From a bacterium (lineage in GTDB: Bacteria; Bdellovibrionota_C; UBA2361; SZUA-149; JAQTWB01), in assembly GCA_028689495.1 (NCBI GenBank), contig JAQTWB010000022.1, forward strand, positions 1-41,739: a stretch of DNA of 41,739 bases, written 5' to 3'. Under the pieces are notes generated by a model. The model had not been told where the DNA came from. It saw only the letters and a program-made list of their open reading frames with translations, and ran no database searches. This document shows, in pieces, positions 8,485-16,582 of the stretch (its first letter is position 1; every line of letters begins with the position of its first letter). The position numbers and the translations under genes are program-made.

Positions 8485-9438
8485 TCAGGCCGGCAGGGCG
8501 TCGACCAGTTCGCGTACTTTTCCGGCGCTGACATTAAGCGCTGCTGTCTCCTCGGCTGTCAGTTCAGCGACAATGATTTTCTCAACACCACCTTTACCGA
8601 CAATTACCGGAACGCCCATATATATGCCCTTGATACCGTATTCACCATCAAGGTAAGCAGCGCATGGCAGGACCTTCTTCTGATCCTTAAGGTAACTTTC
8701 TGCCATTTCAATAGCTGCAGTTGCTGGAGAATAGAATGCCGAGCCAGTCTTGAGCAGAGCAACAACTTCACCACCAGCTTTGCGCACTCTGTCCTCAATC
8801 TGTGTCAAACGTTCAGCCTGGATGAAATGACTGACCGGGATACCTTGAACAGTGGTGTTGCTGCGCACTGGCACCATGTCATCGCCGTGTCCGCCAAGGA
8901 CAAAAGCATTGATGCTGGCAGGAGTGACGCCGATTTCTTCGGCCAGAAAAGCACGGTAACGAGCAGAGTCAAGCACTCCCGCCATGCCAACGACTCGCTC
9001 TGTCGGAAATCCTGTTTCTCTTTGACAGAGAGTAACCATAGCATCAAGAGGGTTTGAAACAACAATTACGAAACTGTTCGGGGCGTAAGTTCTAATACCT
9101 TCAGCCACAGACTTCATAATCTTGGAGTTGACGCTCAGTAAATCGTCACGACTCATACCGGGCTTTCTTGCCAACCCAGCAGTTACAATACAGACATCAG
9201 CGTCAGCCAGATCTTTATAATCGTTTGTTCCTGTAATGGTGACGCTGGAATTGAGCACAGGCGCTGCATGACTCAAGTCGAGAGCCTTGCCCTGCGGAAG
9301 GCCTTCTACGACATCAAAAATCACTACATCACCAAGTTCGCGAACAATTGAAAGATAGGCCAGTGTGCCGCCGATATTTCCACCGCCAATGAGCGCTATC
9401 TTTCGACGTCTTTGTCCTGAATTACACTTGTCAGACAT
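8485..9438 (-). CDS. mdh: Malate dehydrogenase (LDH-like type)
   Basis: NAD-dependent interconversion of malate and oxaloacetate. The Rossmann loop GGGNIGG is at 18-24, with Asp at 42 (FDVVEG), which favours NAD over NADP. The substrate-binding Arg pair lies in [11 protein letters not shown] (R91, R97), where an Arg rather than Gln at this position distinguishes malate from lactate dehydrogenases. Catalytic His184 is in [10 protein letters not shown]. The 317-residue length fits the LDH-like MDH group common in Alpha- and Deltaproteobacteria. Start ATG has AGG 8 bases upstream. It heads the leftward metabolic run with sucCD. Confidence 0.96.
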   Translation of the reverse strand: MSDKCNSGQRRRKIALIGGGNIGGTLAYLSIVRELGDVVIFDVVEGLPQGKALDLSHAAPVLNSSVTITGTNDYKDLADADVCIVTAGLARKPGMSRDDLLSVNSKIMKSVAEGIRTYAPNSFVIVVSNPLDAMVTLCQRETGFPTERVVGMAGVLDSARYRAFLAEEIGVTPASINAFVLGGHGDDMVPVRSNTTVQGIPVSHFIQAERLTQIEDRVRKAGGEVVALLKTGSAFYSPATAAIEMAESYLKDQKKVLPCAAYLDGEYGIKGIYMGVPVIVGKGGVEKIIVAELTAEETAALNVSAGKVRELVDALPA

Positions 9439-9550
9439 TTGAGTTGCCTTTTTGGTTACTGAATTAAAAAATTTGCGATTATTTTACTTAAATCGCGTCA
9501 CAAAAAACAAACTGGAAGAACTGAAAGGCTGATTTATTAAGAATATTTAA

Positions 9551-10714
9551 CTACTTGGCTGTTTGATCCGTGCCTTCTGGGATAATAACCGGAGATTCAT
9601 TTAACGGTTCCTTTACAGGATCTTTCACCCCTTCAGCGATACCGGCAAATATCCCAGCCTGACGAATAAGCTCGTTGGTATCAACCTTCTTGAAATCGAT
9701 GGAGTTATTGCCAGCTTTTCCTTCGGAATTCAACACAACAAACTTCGGATTATTCTTAAGAAGAGACTCAACAACAGCAAGTCTTAAAAGTGATCGCCCA
9801 CCTGGCCCGGAGAGTGCTGAAATTTGGGATTTTATACCTTCAATCTCACTGAGCCCGGATGTGCGAATTCTATCCGCTTCATTGATCCTCACTTTGAAAT
9901 AAGCGTTCCCTTCTGTCTCAAGGACGTTCTTTTTACCTTTCGCTGTTTCGATCATCCTGTTAACCGCCCCTTTAGCACGGTTAAGCTCAGTTCTTTTCTC
10001 TTGTTCGACCGTAGCGACCTTAAGCAATTCCTGATCCGTTTTTTCCCGGATGTTGTCAGCCTCGTCGACAAGGTTTTGATATGTGGAATCGATTGTTCCG
10101 TCGCTTTTTACCCGTTCCAGCTTGTGGCGATAATAAAGCACCTCATCAATAATAATCCCTTCGTTCTTCAGGCGAGAATTCAAGGCGTCTTTAACTCTAT
10201 TGAAGGCCAGTTCCCGTTGACTCATTGCTGAATGGTCTTTGACGCCGATATCCGCTGAAAAGTCTTCCGTCTTCAAAACGTTGAGGTGGGTTCGGATATC
10301 GGCACGACCCACTGCTTCCACAAGTTGGTCTATCTCGGTATCATTGCTACCAACACGTTGGATAATATGTCCTATCATCTGCGGGTCGATGTGATATTGC
10401 AAATTCACTGCAACTCTGACTTCATTGCCGTCCACAGTTCGAACTTCAATAAAGTCGCCACTGGCGCCCTGTTGGTCTCCCCAGCGAATTGTTCGCACAC
10501 CAGTAAATATCCGGTATACCTTTTGCCATGGCCATATGAAGTGAGATGTTCCAGTAGCCAGGATGCGATCTGAAACACCTCCTCCCGCCCAAGTGGGAAG
10601 AGCACTGAAAAGAGCACCATGTTCACTGCGGTTGATGGTAACGAGAATGCCATCACATCCTGAAAGTGACAGTATTAACAATACTAGTAGAGCTGATTTA
10701 AATTTATTCTGCAT
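9551..10714 (-). CDS. SPFH/band-7 lipoprotein (HflC/prohibitin-like)
   Basis: A 387-residue SPFH-domain protein that begins with a lipoprotein signal: basic MQNKFKS, hydrophobic ALLVLLILSL, lipobox LSGC with Cys20. The mature protein would start Cys-Asp-Gly; Asp after the Cys is the classical inner-membrane retention signal. The SPFH domain follows (VRTVDGNEVRVAVNLQYHI), then a long helical segment with the alanine/glutamate-rich repeats usual after SPFH domains (residues ~190-310). I chose ATG 10714, which overlaps the end of the upstream SPFH gene by 11 bp; the longer frame from 10783 would place 23 residues in front of an intact signal peptide. It probably forms a hetero-oligomer with its neighbour, like HflK-HflC. 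Confidence 0.85.
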   Translation of the reverse strand: MQNKFKSALLVLLILSLSGCDGILVTINRSEHGALFSALPTWAGGGVSDRILATGTSHFIWPWQKVYRIFTGVRTIRWGDQQGASGDFIEVRTVDGNEVRVAVNLQYHIDPQMIGHIIQRVGSNDTEIDQLVEAVGRADIRTHLNVLKTEDFSADIGVKDHSAMSQRELAFNRVKDALNSRLKNEGIIIDEVLYYRHKLERVKSDGTIDSTYQNLVDEADNIREKTDQELLKVATVEQEKRTELNRAKGAVNRMIETAKGKKNVLETEGNAYFKVRINEADRIRTSGLSEIEGIKSQISALSGPGGRSLLRLAVVESLLKNNPKFVVLNSEGKAGNNSIDFKKVDTNELIRQAGIFAGIAEGVKDPVKEPLNESPVIIPEGTDQTAK

Positions 10715-11891
10715 TAGGCACCTGCTTTCCGGTAAGCTTGTTAATCCAGGCGTCAACATTATATGGGTCGACATCAGCAACAACCCCCCCCTGGAGCGTC
10801 GTCAGAAGTGGCGCCATCTTTTTTGCCAGATAAACCTCTGCACCCTTGAGTTCGGTATAGAGATTGTTCTTGGCGGAAGTAATCTCCGCTTCAGCTTTAT
10901 CCACAAGAAGGTCACCCTGGGCAATTTTGGTTACTTTTTCCTTTTCACCTTCAGATATAAGAATATCTGCCTCAGCTTTTCCGTTAGCCTGAAGTTTGCT
11001 GATTTCTGCATCCCAGAAAGCTCTGGTTTCTTCAGTCTTGGCTTCCGCTTCTTTTAATTTGCGGTTTGACGAATTAAGGGAAACCTTGATCTCCTGAAGT
11101 GCCTTCTGAAAAATTTCTTCTTCTTTCTGGGCGCTTTCGTATTCAAATCGCCTCAGCAGTGTACCCCAGATTTGCAGACCACTTTTTGCCCATTTGCGAT
11201 TCAGACTATCCCCTGCCTCAAGTACGAGAGTCTCACGCCCAATCGGTTTATAATATTCACCGGCCTCAAGGGAACCGAGTTTGTTTTGCAATTGACCTAC
11301 GGCTTCATCGGCAAACCGCTGTAAGAACGTCTGCATTGAACCGCTGTATTGATCGAACAATACTCGTGGACCATTGTGTTCATAGACGATTGGTGTCGTC
11401 AAAGGCGCAAGCCTGTTGCCTTCCGCCATAATCGGCAGTTCAACTCCGTTTCCTTGGCCAGGTGCTTTGAAGAGTCTGACAACGAATATGATATCGTTGC
11501 GGATTTTTGGATCATTGGCGCTTGTGATTTCCACCTGGGGGAACTCGCTTTTCTCCAAATCGTTATTGAAATCAATTAACTGAAAAGTTGCAGGAAGCAG
11601 GTGTATCTGAGAGACAAATGGAATTTTCCAGTGCAAACCTGGCGGAAGTCCTTTATCAACAAAACCGGCAGGCAATAAGCCAAATGTCAGATAATTTTGT
11701 CGGACGCCTATTTTGTCCGGTGGGACTATCTGACCAAAAATGAAAAATGGCAAAACAACTGCAACAAGCATCAGACCCGCCACAGCAGCCAGGACACTGG
11801 CTATCTTCCCTCGCTCGTTATTTCCGCGGTCCGATCTGCTACCGTATTGTCCGTGACCCGCTATATTGCTATGAGAATTGCTTCCAGACAC
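10704..11891 (-). CDS. SPFH/band-7 membrane protein (HflK-like)
   Basis: A 395-residue protein with a Gly/Ser/Asn-rich cytoplasmic N-terminus (1-29), one transmembrane helix (about 30-53), then a periplasmic SPFH domain (IVPPDKIGVRQNYLTFG onward) and a long charged helix (about 250-350, many KEEE/KAEAE repeats). The start codon is GTG; the N-terminal layout resembles HflK. The stop overlaps the next gene, so the two are translationally coupled. SPFH proteins build ring-like membrane scaffolds and often modulate proteases; no protease gene is adjacent here. Confidence 0.85.
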   Translation of the reverse strand: MSGSNSHSNIAGHGQYGSRSDRGNNERGKIASVLAAVAGLMLVAVVLPFFIFGQIVPPDKIGVRQNYLTFGLLPAGFVDKGLPPGLHWKIPFVSQIHLLPATFQLIDFNNDLEKSEFPQVEITSANDPKIRNDIIFVVRLFKAPGQGNGVELPIMAEGNRLAPLTTPIVYEHNGPRVLFDQYSGSMQTFLQRFADEAVGQLQNKLGSLEAGEYYKPIGRETLVLEAGDSLNRKWAKSGLQIWGTLLRRFEYESAQKEEEIFQKALQEIKVSLNSSNRKLKEAEAKTEETRAFWDAEISKLQANGKAEADILISEGEKEKVTKIAQGDLLVDKAEAEITSAKNNLYTELKGAEVYLAKKMAPLLTTLQGGVVADVDPYNVDAWINKLTGKQVPNAE

Positions 11892-12101
11892 CGTTAATCT
11901 CCCTTATGGCCGCACATCAAGGCAATTTTCGCCCGATATTCATATACGGCTTGTGATGAGGATAATGTGCTTATACGTATAAATCTTCCTGGACAGGAAC
12001 TATTCGCACACAGCGATCCCTGTGTTAAGCACGCGAGCTGGACCTTATATCGTCCACCCACAAGAGCGCAACTCCTCAAGATAGGTTAAATGGCGGAGAA
12101 C

Positions 12102-12569
12102 ATGATGAATATAGTTCTATTTGAGCCAGAGATCCCACAGAATACCGGTAATATCGGTCGTCTCTGTGTGGCGACAAACTCTCGGCTTCACTTGATTGAG
12201 CCCCTTGGTTTTGAGCTCAGTGACCGTTACCTGAAGCGAGCCGGTCTCGATTATTGGCAGTATGTTGATCTGAAAATTCATCCATCACTTGAGGCCTTCT
12301 ATCAGTCTGAGGCATTAACCCCATCAGAACACTTCTGCCTTTCCAAGAAAGCAGATAAGCTATATACGGAAGTTGCGTTAACCAGCTCTGATTATTTTAT
12401 GTTTGGCCGGGAGACCAAGGGGTTGCCGGATGAAATTTTATCGGCATACCCGGAGAGAAATTTGCGAATTCCGATCTTCCACAATGGAGTGCGCAGTCTT
12501 AATCTGGCCAACTCGGTGTCGATAATAGCCTATGAGGCGATCCGACAAACAATGTTGGGACCTAAATAA
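12102..12569 (+). CDS. trmL: tRNA (cytidine/uridine-34 2'-O) methyltransferase TrmL
   Basis: SPOUT-class methyltransferase that methylates the ribose of the wobble base in tRNA-Leu. The sequence matches TrmL throughout: IVLFEPEIPQNTGNIGR at the start, LHLIEPLGF, the knot motifs FGRETKGLPDEIL and RIPI..NGVRSLNLANS, and a C-terminal YEAIRQ helix. About 156 residues, normal length. The start is a choice of three: ATG 12090 lacks a ribosome site, whereas GGAG (12095-12098) sits 3 bases before ATG 12102 and 6 before ATG 12105; the family usually begins M-x-N-I-V-L, which fits 12102. It is divergent from the SPFH operon and separated from the retropepsin cassette by 56 bp. Confidence 0.95.
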   Translation: MMNIVLFEPEIPQNTGNIGRLCVATNSRLHLIEPLGFELSDRYLKRAGLDYWQYVDLKIHPSLEAFYQSEALTPSEHFCLSKKADKLYTEVALTSSDYFMFGRETKGLPDEILSAYPERNLRIPIFHNGVRSLNLANSVSIIAYEAIRQTMLGPK

Positions 12570-12625
12570 CAGAAGTAATTGATTTATAATCATCTCTCAG
12601 TTTTTATTCTATCTGGATTTTTATC

Positions 12626-13240
12626 ATGAGAAGAGTCGTCATTTTGCAACCTTTCATTTTGGGGCCACTGGCTCATCTGGTGTTTGTAGTTCTGTGTGGA
12701 TTGCTGACAGTGGCTCTAGCTGAAACCGCTGCGGTTCCGGTAAAGAAGAAATTACAAAAGAAAGTCGCAGCAGAGCCAAAAATTATTTATCAGGAAGTTG
12801 AAACGCAGAAACCTATAGTGGGTTGGGTGGAAAAAGTTACTGTTCAGCCGGGTGGTGTTGTCATGCATGCCAAATTGGCCCCTGACATAGATTCTTCATC
12901 GATTCATGCTACGGAAGTAGAGGTGATTGAAAAGGGAGAGAGGAGATTTGCACGTTTTACAATTGAAGGACGTTACGGAAAAAAAGCGACGCTCGAACGG
13001 GAAATTGTCGCGATTAACAAGGTGAAATTACCTGGAGGTGCCAAAGAAGAGCGCTATGCGGTAAATCTGGGCATTTGTCTTGCTGGTCAGTTTCAGGAAG
13101 AGCAGGTGTCACTGACAAATCGAGCTGAATACGAGCACGAGGTCTTGCTGGGTAGGTCATATCTTGCGGGACTTGTTGTTGTTGACCCGTCAAAAATTTT
13201 CACCAGTGCTCCTGATTGTAATCAGAACTACGAGAATTAG
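12626..13240 (+). CDS. Secreted retropepsin-like (RimB/PF05618-type) protein lacking the catalytic Asp
   Basis: A 204-residue member of the family often called ATP-dependent zinc protease (retropepsin-like, PF05618). A Sec signal peptide covers about 1-32 (cleavage near ALA/ET), followed by a Lys-rich linker. The core aligns along its length with the next gene: GWVEKV, PGGVV, the KERYAVNLGICLAG region, and LLGRSYLAGLVVVDPSK. In the neighbour the active-site motif is Asp57-Thr58-Gly59; here the same place reads Ala85-Pro86-Asp87 (KLAPDIDSSSIHA), so the catalytic aspartate is missing. It therefore looks like a pseudo-enzyme, perhaps a binding or regulatory partner. It is first gene of the cassette and is 17 bp before the active paralogue. 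Confidence 0.85.
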   Translation: MRRVVILQPFILGPLAHLVFVVLCGLLTVALAETAAVPVKKKLQKKVAAEPKIIYQEVETQKPIVGWVEKVTVQPGGVVMHAKLAPDIDSSSIHATEVEVIEKGERRFARFTIEGRYGKKATLEREIVAINKVKLPGGAKEERYAVNLGICLAGQFQEEQVSLTNRAEYEHEVLLGRSYLAGLVVVDPSKIFTSAPDCNQNYEN

Positions 13241-13257
13241 AAGGGCGGACTAAGTTT

Positions 13258-13785
13258 ATGCTTATGAGGCTCTCTGCTTTTTTGTTTCTGGGCACTTTCA
13301 TTCCCGCAATCCTTTGCGCCCAGACGGCCAAGACCAACTCGACAGATGAGTCACAGCAGCAACTGTTTGGCTGGGTAGAGAAAGTAGCCATTTATCCCGG
13401 AGGAGTTGTGCTTGACGGTAAGCTTGATACCGGAGCCGATCATTGTTCTCTACATGCTAAGAAGGTCAAAAAGTTCAAACGAAATGGTAAAACCTGGGTA
13501 AAGTTCAAAATCAAAAATCGCGATGGCATTCAACAGACATTTGAATTGCCCACCTATCGTCGAGCACGAATCAAGAGCAAAGGCGGAGACAGCCAGACTC
13601 GTCATGTTGTTCGTTTGGGACTTTGTTTGGGAGGTCACTATCGGGAAGTTGATGTCAATCTTGTCGATCGTTCCAATTTTTCCCTGCCGGTTCTGATTGG
13701 TCGCAGTTTTCTTGCGGGCGAAGCTCTTGTTGATTCATCAAAAACGTACACTACCAATCCATCCTGTTCGGAAGTTGAAGAATGA
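13258..13785 (+). CDS. Secreted retropepsin-like peptidase (RimB/PF05618 type)
   Basis: A 175-residue retropepsin-like protein with an N-terminal export signal (about 1-21). The aspartyl-protease motif is intact in KLDTGADHCSLHA (Asp57-Thr58-Gly59), and the flap/second-strand regions (VRLGLCLGG, VLIGRSFLAG) are conserved. The family has been annotated as zinc proteases, but structures of relatives show a retropepsin fold, so aspartyl peptidase is the better guess. Start ATG 13258 has AAGGGCGGA 8 bases upstream; ATG 13264 is an alternative. Its stop overlaps the next start by 4 bp, so it is coupled to the 7TM protein. Likely location is periplasmic; the substrate is unknown, possibly the product of the ATP-grasp enzyme encoded downstream. 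Confidence 0.88.
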   Translation: MLMRLSAFLFLGTFIPAILCAQTAKTNSTDESQQQLFGWVEKVAIYPGGVVLDGKLDTGADHCSLHAKKVKKFKRNGKTWVKFKIKNRDGIQQTFELPTYRRARIKSKGGDSQTRHVVRLGLCLGGHYREVDVNLVDRSNFSLPVLIGRSFLAGEALVDSSKTYTTNPSCSEVEE

Positions 13786-15266
13786 AAAAATTAGCGATTC
13801 TCATCGGTTTTGTTTTGATTGTTGCCGGTTTATGGCTTTCATGGACCAAGTCACAGCAGTTTGGCTTGCCTCTAACTCCGAAGGGAGAATCAAGTGTTTG
13901 GGATATTCAGGCAAAGGTAGTCCTGGATACATGGGAAGAAAAACGTATCAATATGTCTCTTGCGATGCCGGAGAGCTCTGATAACTATCTCATCAAGCGG
14001 GAGACTTTCGAGTCTCGCCACTATGGTGCCGCGATGATCGAGAGTGGCAAAAAGGGCACCATTGTCGATAACCGTCGGTTGGAATGGAGTGGGCTGACTC
14101 TTGCCGAGCCACATTCAGTGGTATTTAAAATTACTGTCGCTGAGAGTCCGGTGTCCCCAAGCAGCCTTTCCTCTACGGACAAATTTCTCACGGTCAAACT
14201 ACGAGATGAACAAATAGCCGAGATTGGTAGATGGCGTAAAGGTATATCACGTGAGGATCCGTTAAATGACATTCTTTGTCGCGTTAAGGGCTCGGATGTC
14301 TTTTTCGGTAAAAATGCCAAGTTGAGTGATATACGCGATACCTTTCGTTATCTCGGATTTCCAGCTCGTAGTATAAAAGGGCTACCACTTGTAGAAAATA
14401 GTCGAGATTTGGCTATGGAAAGCCGGGTTCAAGTTTTTGTCAAGGACCATTGGGTGTTGGCTCCACAGGAATGCGGCAAATCAGTAGATCCCCACTTCTT
14501 CATCTGGACCCACAAAAAAGCTCCTGTTTTCACTATCAGCCGACCCAACGATGGTATGGTGCAGTACTCTGCGGTAAAGATAACCCCGATATCATTTGAG
14601 GGAACTTATTTTCCCGAAATCGAGGCCAAAGGATTGGCTTTAGTTCGTTATTTATGGGTCTTGCCCGTTGAGACACAAGCTTTGTTTCGCATCATTCTTG
14701 TATTCCCACTTGGTGCCTTGATTGTTGCTGTAATCAGAAATCTGATTGGCATTCGCACATATGGCACATTTATGCCCGTGCTAATCGCTCTTTCATTTCG
14801 CGAAACAAAACTTCTTTGGGGAGTAGCACTCTTTAGTGTCGTAATTCTGTTTGGTCTTGTTGCTCGTGTTGTTCTGGAAAAGCTTCGGCTGTTGATTATT
14901 CCCAGACTTGCCGCAACATTGACTATTGTTGTTGGTATATTGATTACTTTTACCGCTGTTGGTGTCAGTTACGATATACCATCGCTGCCCTCTGCCGCCC
15001 TTTTCCCTTTAATCATCATGACAATGACGATTGAACGCATGTCAATCACCGCCGAGGAAAGCGGTATATTCAAAGCACTTTTTCGGGCAGTTACAAGCAT
15101 AGCATCAGCTGTGCTGGTCTACCTAGTCGCCGTCAATTATTATAGCGAGTATTTGTTTTTTACTTTTCCGGAATTACTACTTTGTGTTCTTGGAGTATCG
15201 ATATTACTTGGCAAATATACCGGCTACCGCCTGAATGAACTTTATCGATTCAAGAACATAGATTGA
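13782..15266 (+). CDS. Inactive-transglutaminase domain fused to seven transmembrane helices
   Basis: A 494-residue membrane protein. Residues 4-23 form a first hydrophobic helix, residues ~30-290 a periplasmic transglutaminase-like domain without a recognisable catalytic Cys-His-Asp set, and ~300-485 seven hydrophobic segments with the family stretch GIRTYGTFMPVLIALSFRE. This combination (inactive transglutaminase plus 7TM) is a named family that is nearly always next to an ATP-grasp ligase and retropepsin-like proteins, exactly as here. Start ATG overlaps the previous stop (ATGA), and the next gene follows after 6 bp. The protein may present or recognise a peptide or modified protein at the membrane; its role is not established. 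Confidence 0.9.
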   Translation: MKKLAILIGFVLIVAGLWLSWTKSQQFGLPLTPKGESSVWDIQAKVVLDTWEEKRINMSLAMPESSDNYLIKRETFESRHYGAAMIESGKKGTIVDNRRLEWSGLTLAEPHSVVFKITVAESPVSPSSLSSTDKFLTVKLRDEQIAEIGRWRKGISREDPLNDILCRVKGSDVFFGKNAKLSDIRDTFRYLGFPARSIKGLPLVENSRDLAMESRVQVFVKDHWVLAPQECGKSVDPHFFIWTHKKAPVFTISRPNDGMVQYSAVKITPISFEGTYFPEIEAKGLALVRYLWVLPVETQALFRIILVFPLGALIVAVIRNLIGIRTYGTFMPVLIALSFRETKLLWGVALFSVVILFGLVARVVLEKLRLLIIPRLAATLTIVVGILITFTAVGVSYDIPSLPSAALFPLIIMTMTIERMSITAEESGIFKALFRAVTSIASAVLVYLVAVNYYSEYLFFTFPELLLCVLGVSILLGKYTGYRLNELYRFKNID

Positions 15267-15272
15267 GTCACT

Positions 15273-16226
15273 ATGGTTAACATATTCCCACGAAGCCCAT
15301 CATCGCTGAGAAAAGCAGGTATACTAGGGTTGAACCAGCGTAATGAAAGCTGGGTTATGGCCCACAATCCGCGACGTGCATACCCTATGGCCGATGATAA
15401 ATTGCTGACGAAGAAAATGGCAATAGAAGCAGGTATCACAGTTCCCGAACTCTACGGTTCAGTCAGTGCCACCGGGGAGCTACGTCACATTGACAAACTT
15501 CTTGGGCCTCATCGGGACTTTGTTATAAAGCCTGTCCATGGCTCAGGAGGAAGTGGCATTATTGTAATCAGCGGCCGGGATGGTGACAATTACCTGGGGA
15601 TAGACGGCACTCCATATGACAGTGGAGCACTGAGATCTCATATTGCTCATATACTTTCGGGCCTATACAGTCTTGGTGGACAGCCCGATTCCGCAATGAT
15701 TGAGTACCGCGTCAGATTCTCGCGAATATTTGAACATCTGGCCTATAAAGGGGTTCCGGACATTCGCACGATTGTATTTCGTGGAATTCCAATTATGAGT
15801 ATGTTGCGGTTACCTACACGCAAGTCGCACGGTAAGGCCAATCTTCATCAGGGAGCCGTTGGTGTCGGTGTGGATATGGCGACTGGTATGACTATTGGTG
15901 GAGTAAGCAGCAATACACGAATTAGCGAACATCCAGATACTGGAGCTGCCCTTGCCGGTCATATGATACCGGACTGGGACACAATTCTTGAAATATCGAG
16001 TCGCTGTTACAACCTGACTGAACTAGGTTATCTCGGAGTGGATATCGTTCTGGATGAAGGGCTTGGACCAATGGTGCTTGAAATAAACGCCAGGCCCGGA
16101 CTCAATATTCAGATTGCTAATAACTGTGGTATCGCCAAACGACTCGAGGCCGTGAGAGCTTTGCGCGAGCTGCCGACTGAAACAGCCGATCGTATTGCCC
16201 TGGCCAAACAGATGTTTGCAGTCTAG
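15273..16226 (+). CDS. ATP-grasp ligase, alpha-L-glutamate-ligase-like (RimK-related)
   Basis: A 317-residue ATP-grasp enzyme of the alpha-L-glutamate ligase-like group. Features: DDKLLTKKMAIEAGI early helix, ATP-loop FVIKPVHGSGGSGIIV (about residues 88-103), and the metal-binding end motif MVLEINARPGLNIQIAN (about 268-284) with the Glu/Asn pair. Such enzymes join amino acids to a carboxyl group through an acyl-phosphate. It is cytosolic and ends the four-gene cassette. The acceptor is not known; the genomic partnership with the 7TM transglutaminase protein and secreted retropepsins suggests synthesis, display and trimming of a peptide or protein modification. Confidence 0.9.
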   Translation: MVNIFPRSPSSLRKAGILGLNQRNESWVMAHNPRRAYPMADDKLLTKKMAIEAGITVPELYGSVSATGELRHIDKLLGPHRDFVIKPVHGSGGSGIIVISGRDGDNYLGIDGTPYDSGALRSHIAHILSGLYSLGGQPDSAMIEYRVRFSRIFEHLAYKGVPDIRTIVFRGIPIMSMLRLPTRKSHGKANLHQGAVGVGVDMATGMTIGGVSSNTRISEHPDTGAALAGHMIPDWDTILEISSRCYNLTELGYLGVDIVLDEGLGPMVLEINARPGLNIQIANNCGIAKRLEAVRALRELPTETADRIALAKQMFAV

Positions 16227-16240
16227 CCCGGAAATTGCAC

Positions 16241-16280
16241 GTAAGTTCACGGCTGAAACAGGTTTCACCCGCGAATTTAC
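16241..16280. repeat. Hairpin element after the ATP-grasp cassette
   Basis: Left arm 16241-16259 and right arm 16262-16280 pair at 16 of 19 positions, leaving a minimal loop. The left-arm start GTAAGTTCACGG is repeated exactly at 23578-23589, 22 bp after another plus-strand operon. It begins 15 bp after the ligase stop. A terminator role is possible although no T-run follows. Confidence 0.65.
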
Positions 16281-16424
16281 GAGTACAACGACCGATTCTG
16301 TTTAAATTTTGTCGTTACAGTTTGCACTCTTTGATTACCCTGCTGCGGCTTTATATTTTTGACCGCGAATTCTGGACAGTCCGCGGGGGAGCGTTCGGTC
16401 GGTGGTATTGCCTCTACCTCGTCA

Positions 16425-16443
16425 TCCCCGGCTTGACCGGGGA
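16425..16443. repeat. CCCCGG palindrome
   Basis: TCCCCGG (16425-16431) and CCGGGGA (16437-16443) are exact inverted arms around CTTGA. Palindromes of this form (GTCATCCCCGGCTTGACC...) are dispersed in several proteobacterial genomes; only one copy is seen in this window. Confidence 0.55.
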
Positions 16444-16582
16444 CCGCCGCCACTGACGATTCGGTAACCAGCTAAGCAACCAGTAGAGGTCTACCCCCAC
16501 GCCTTGCCACAGACTTCTCAACCTCACGACGAGCTTACATGCAACATCCAGGCTAGCACCAATCTTGGGTAACAGACCGATA

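Larger units (their letters stand above)
16227..16582. other. Gene-free stretch between convergent operons
   Basis: No supported gene. It contains the 40-bp palindrome at 16241-16280, a CCCCGG palindrome at 16421-16443 and otherwise no ORF or RNA that I recognise. Convergent transcription (ATP-grasp cassette and DOMON-like gene) meets here. Confidence 0.5.

Noticed and set aside
10715..10783. 23-residue N-terminal extension of the SPFH lipoprotein
   Set aside because: It would run further into the upstream SPFH gene and bury an otherwise intact lipoprotein signal sequence.
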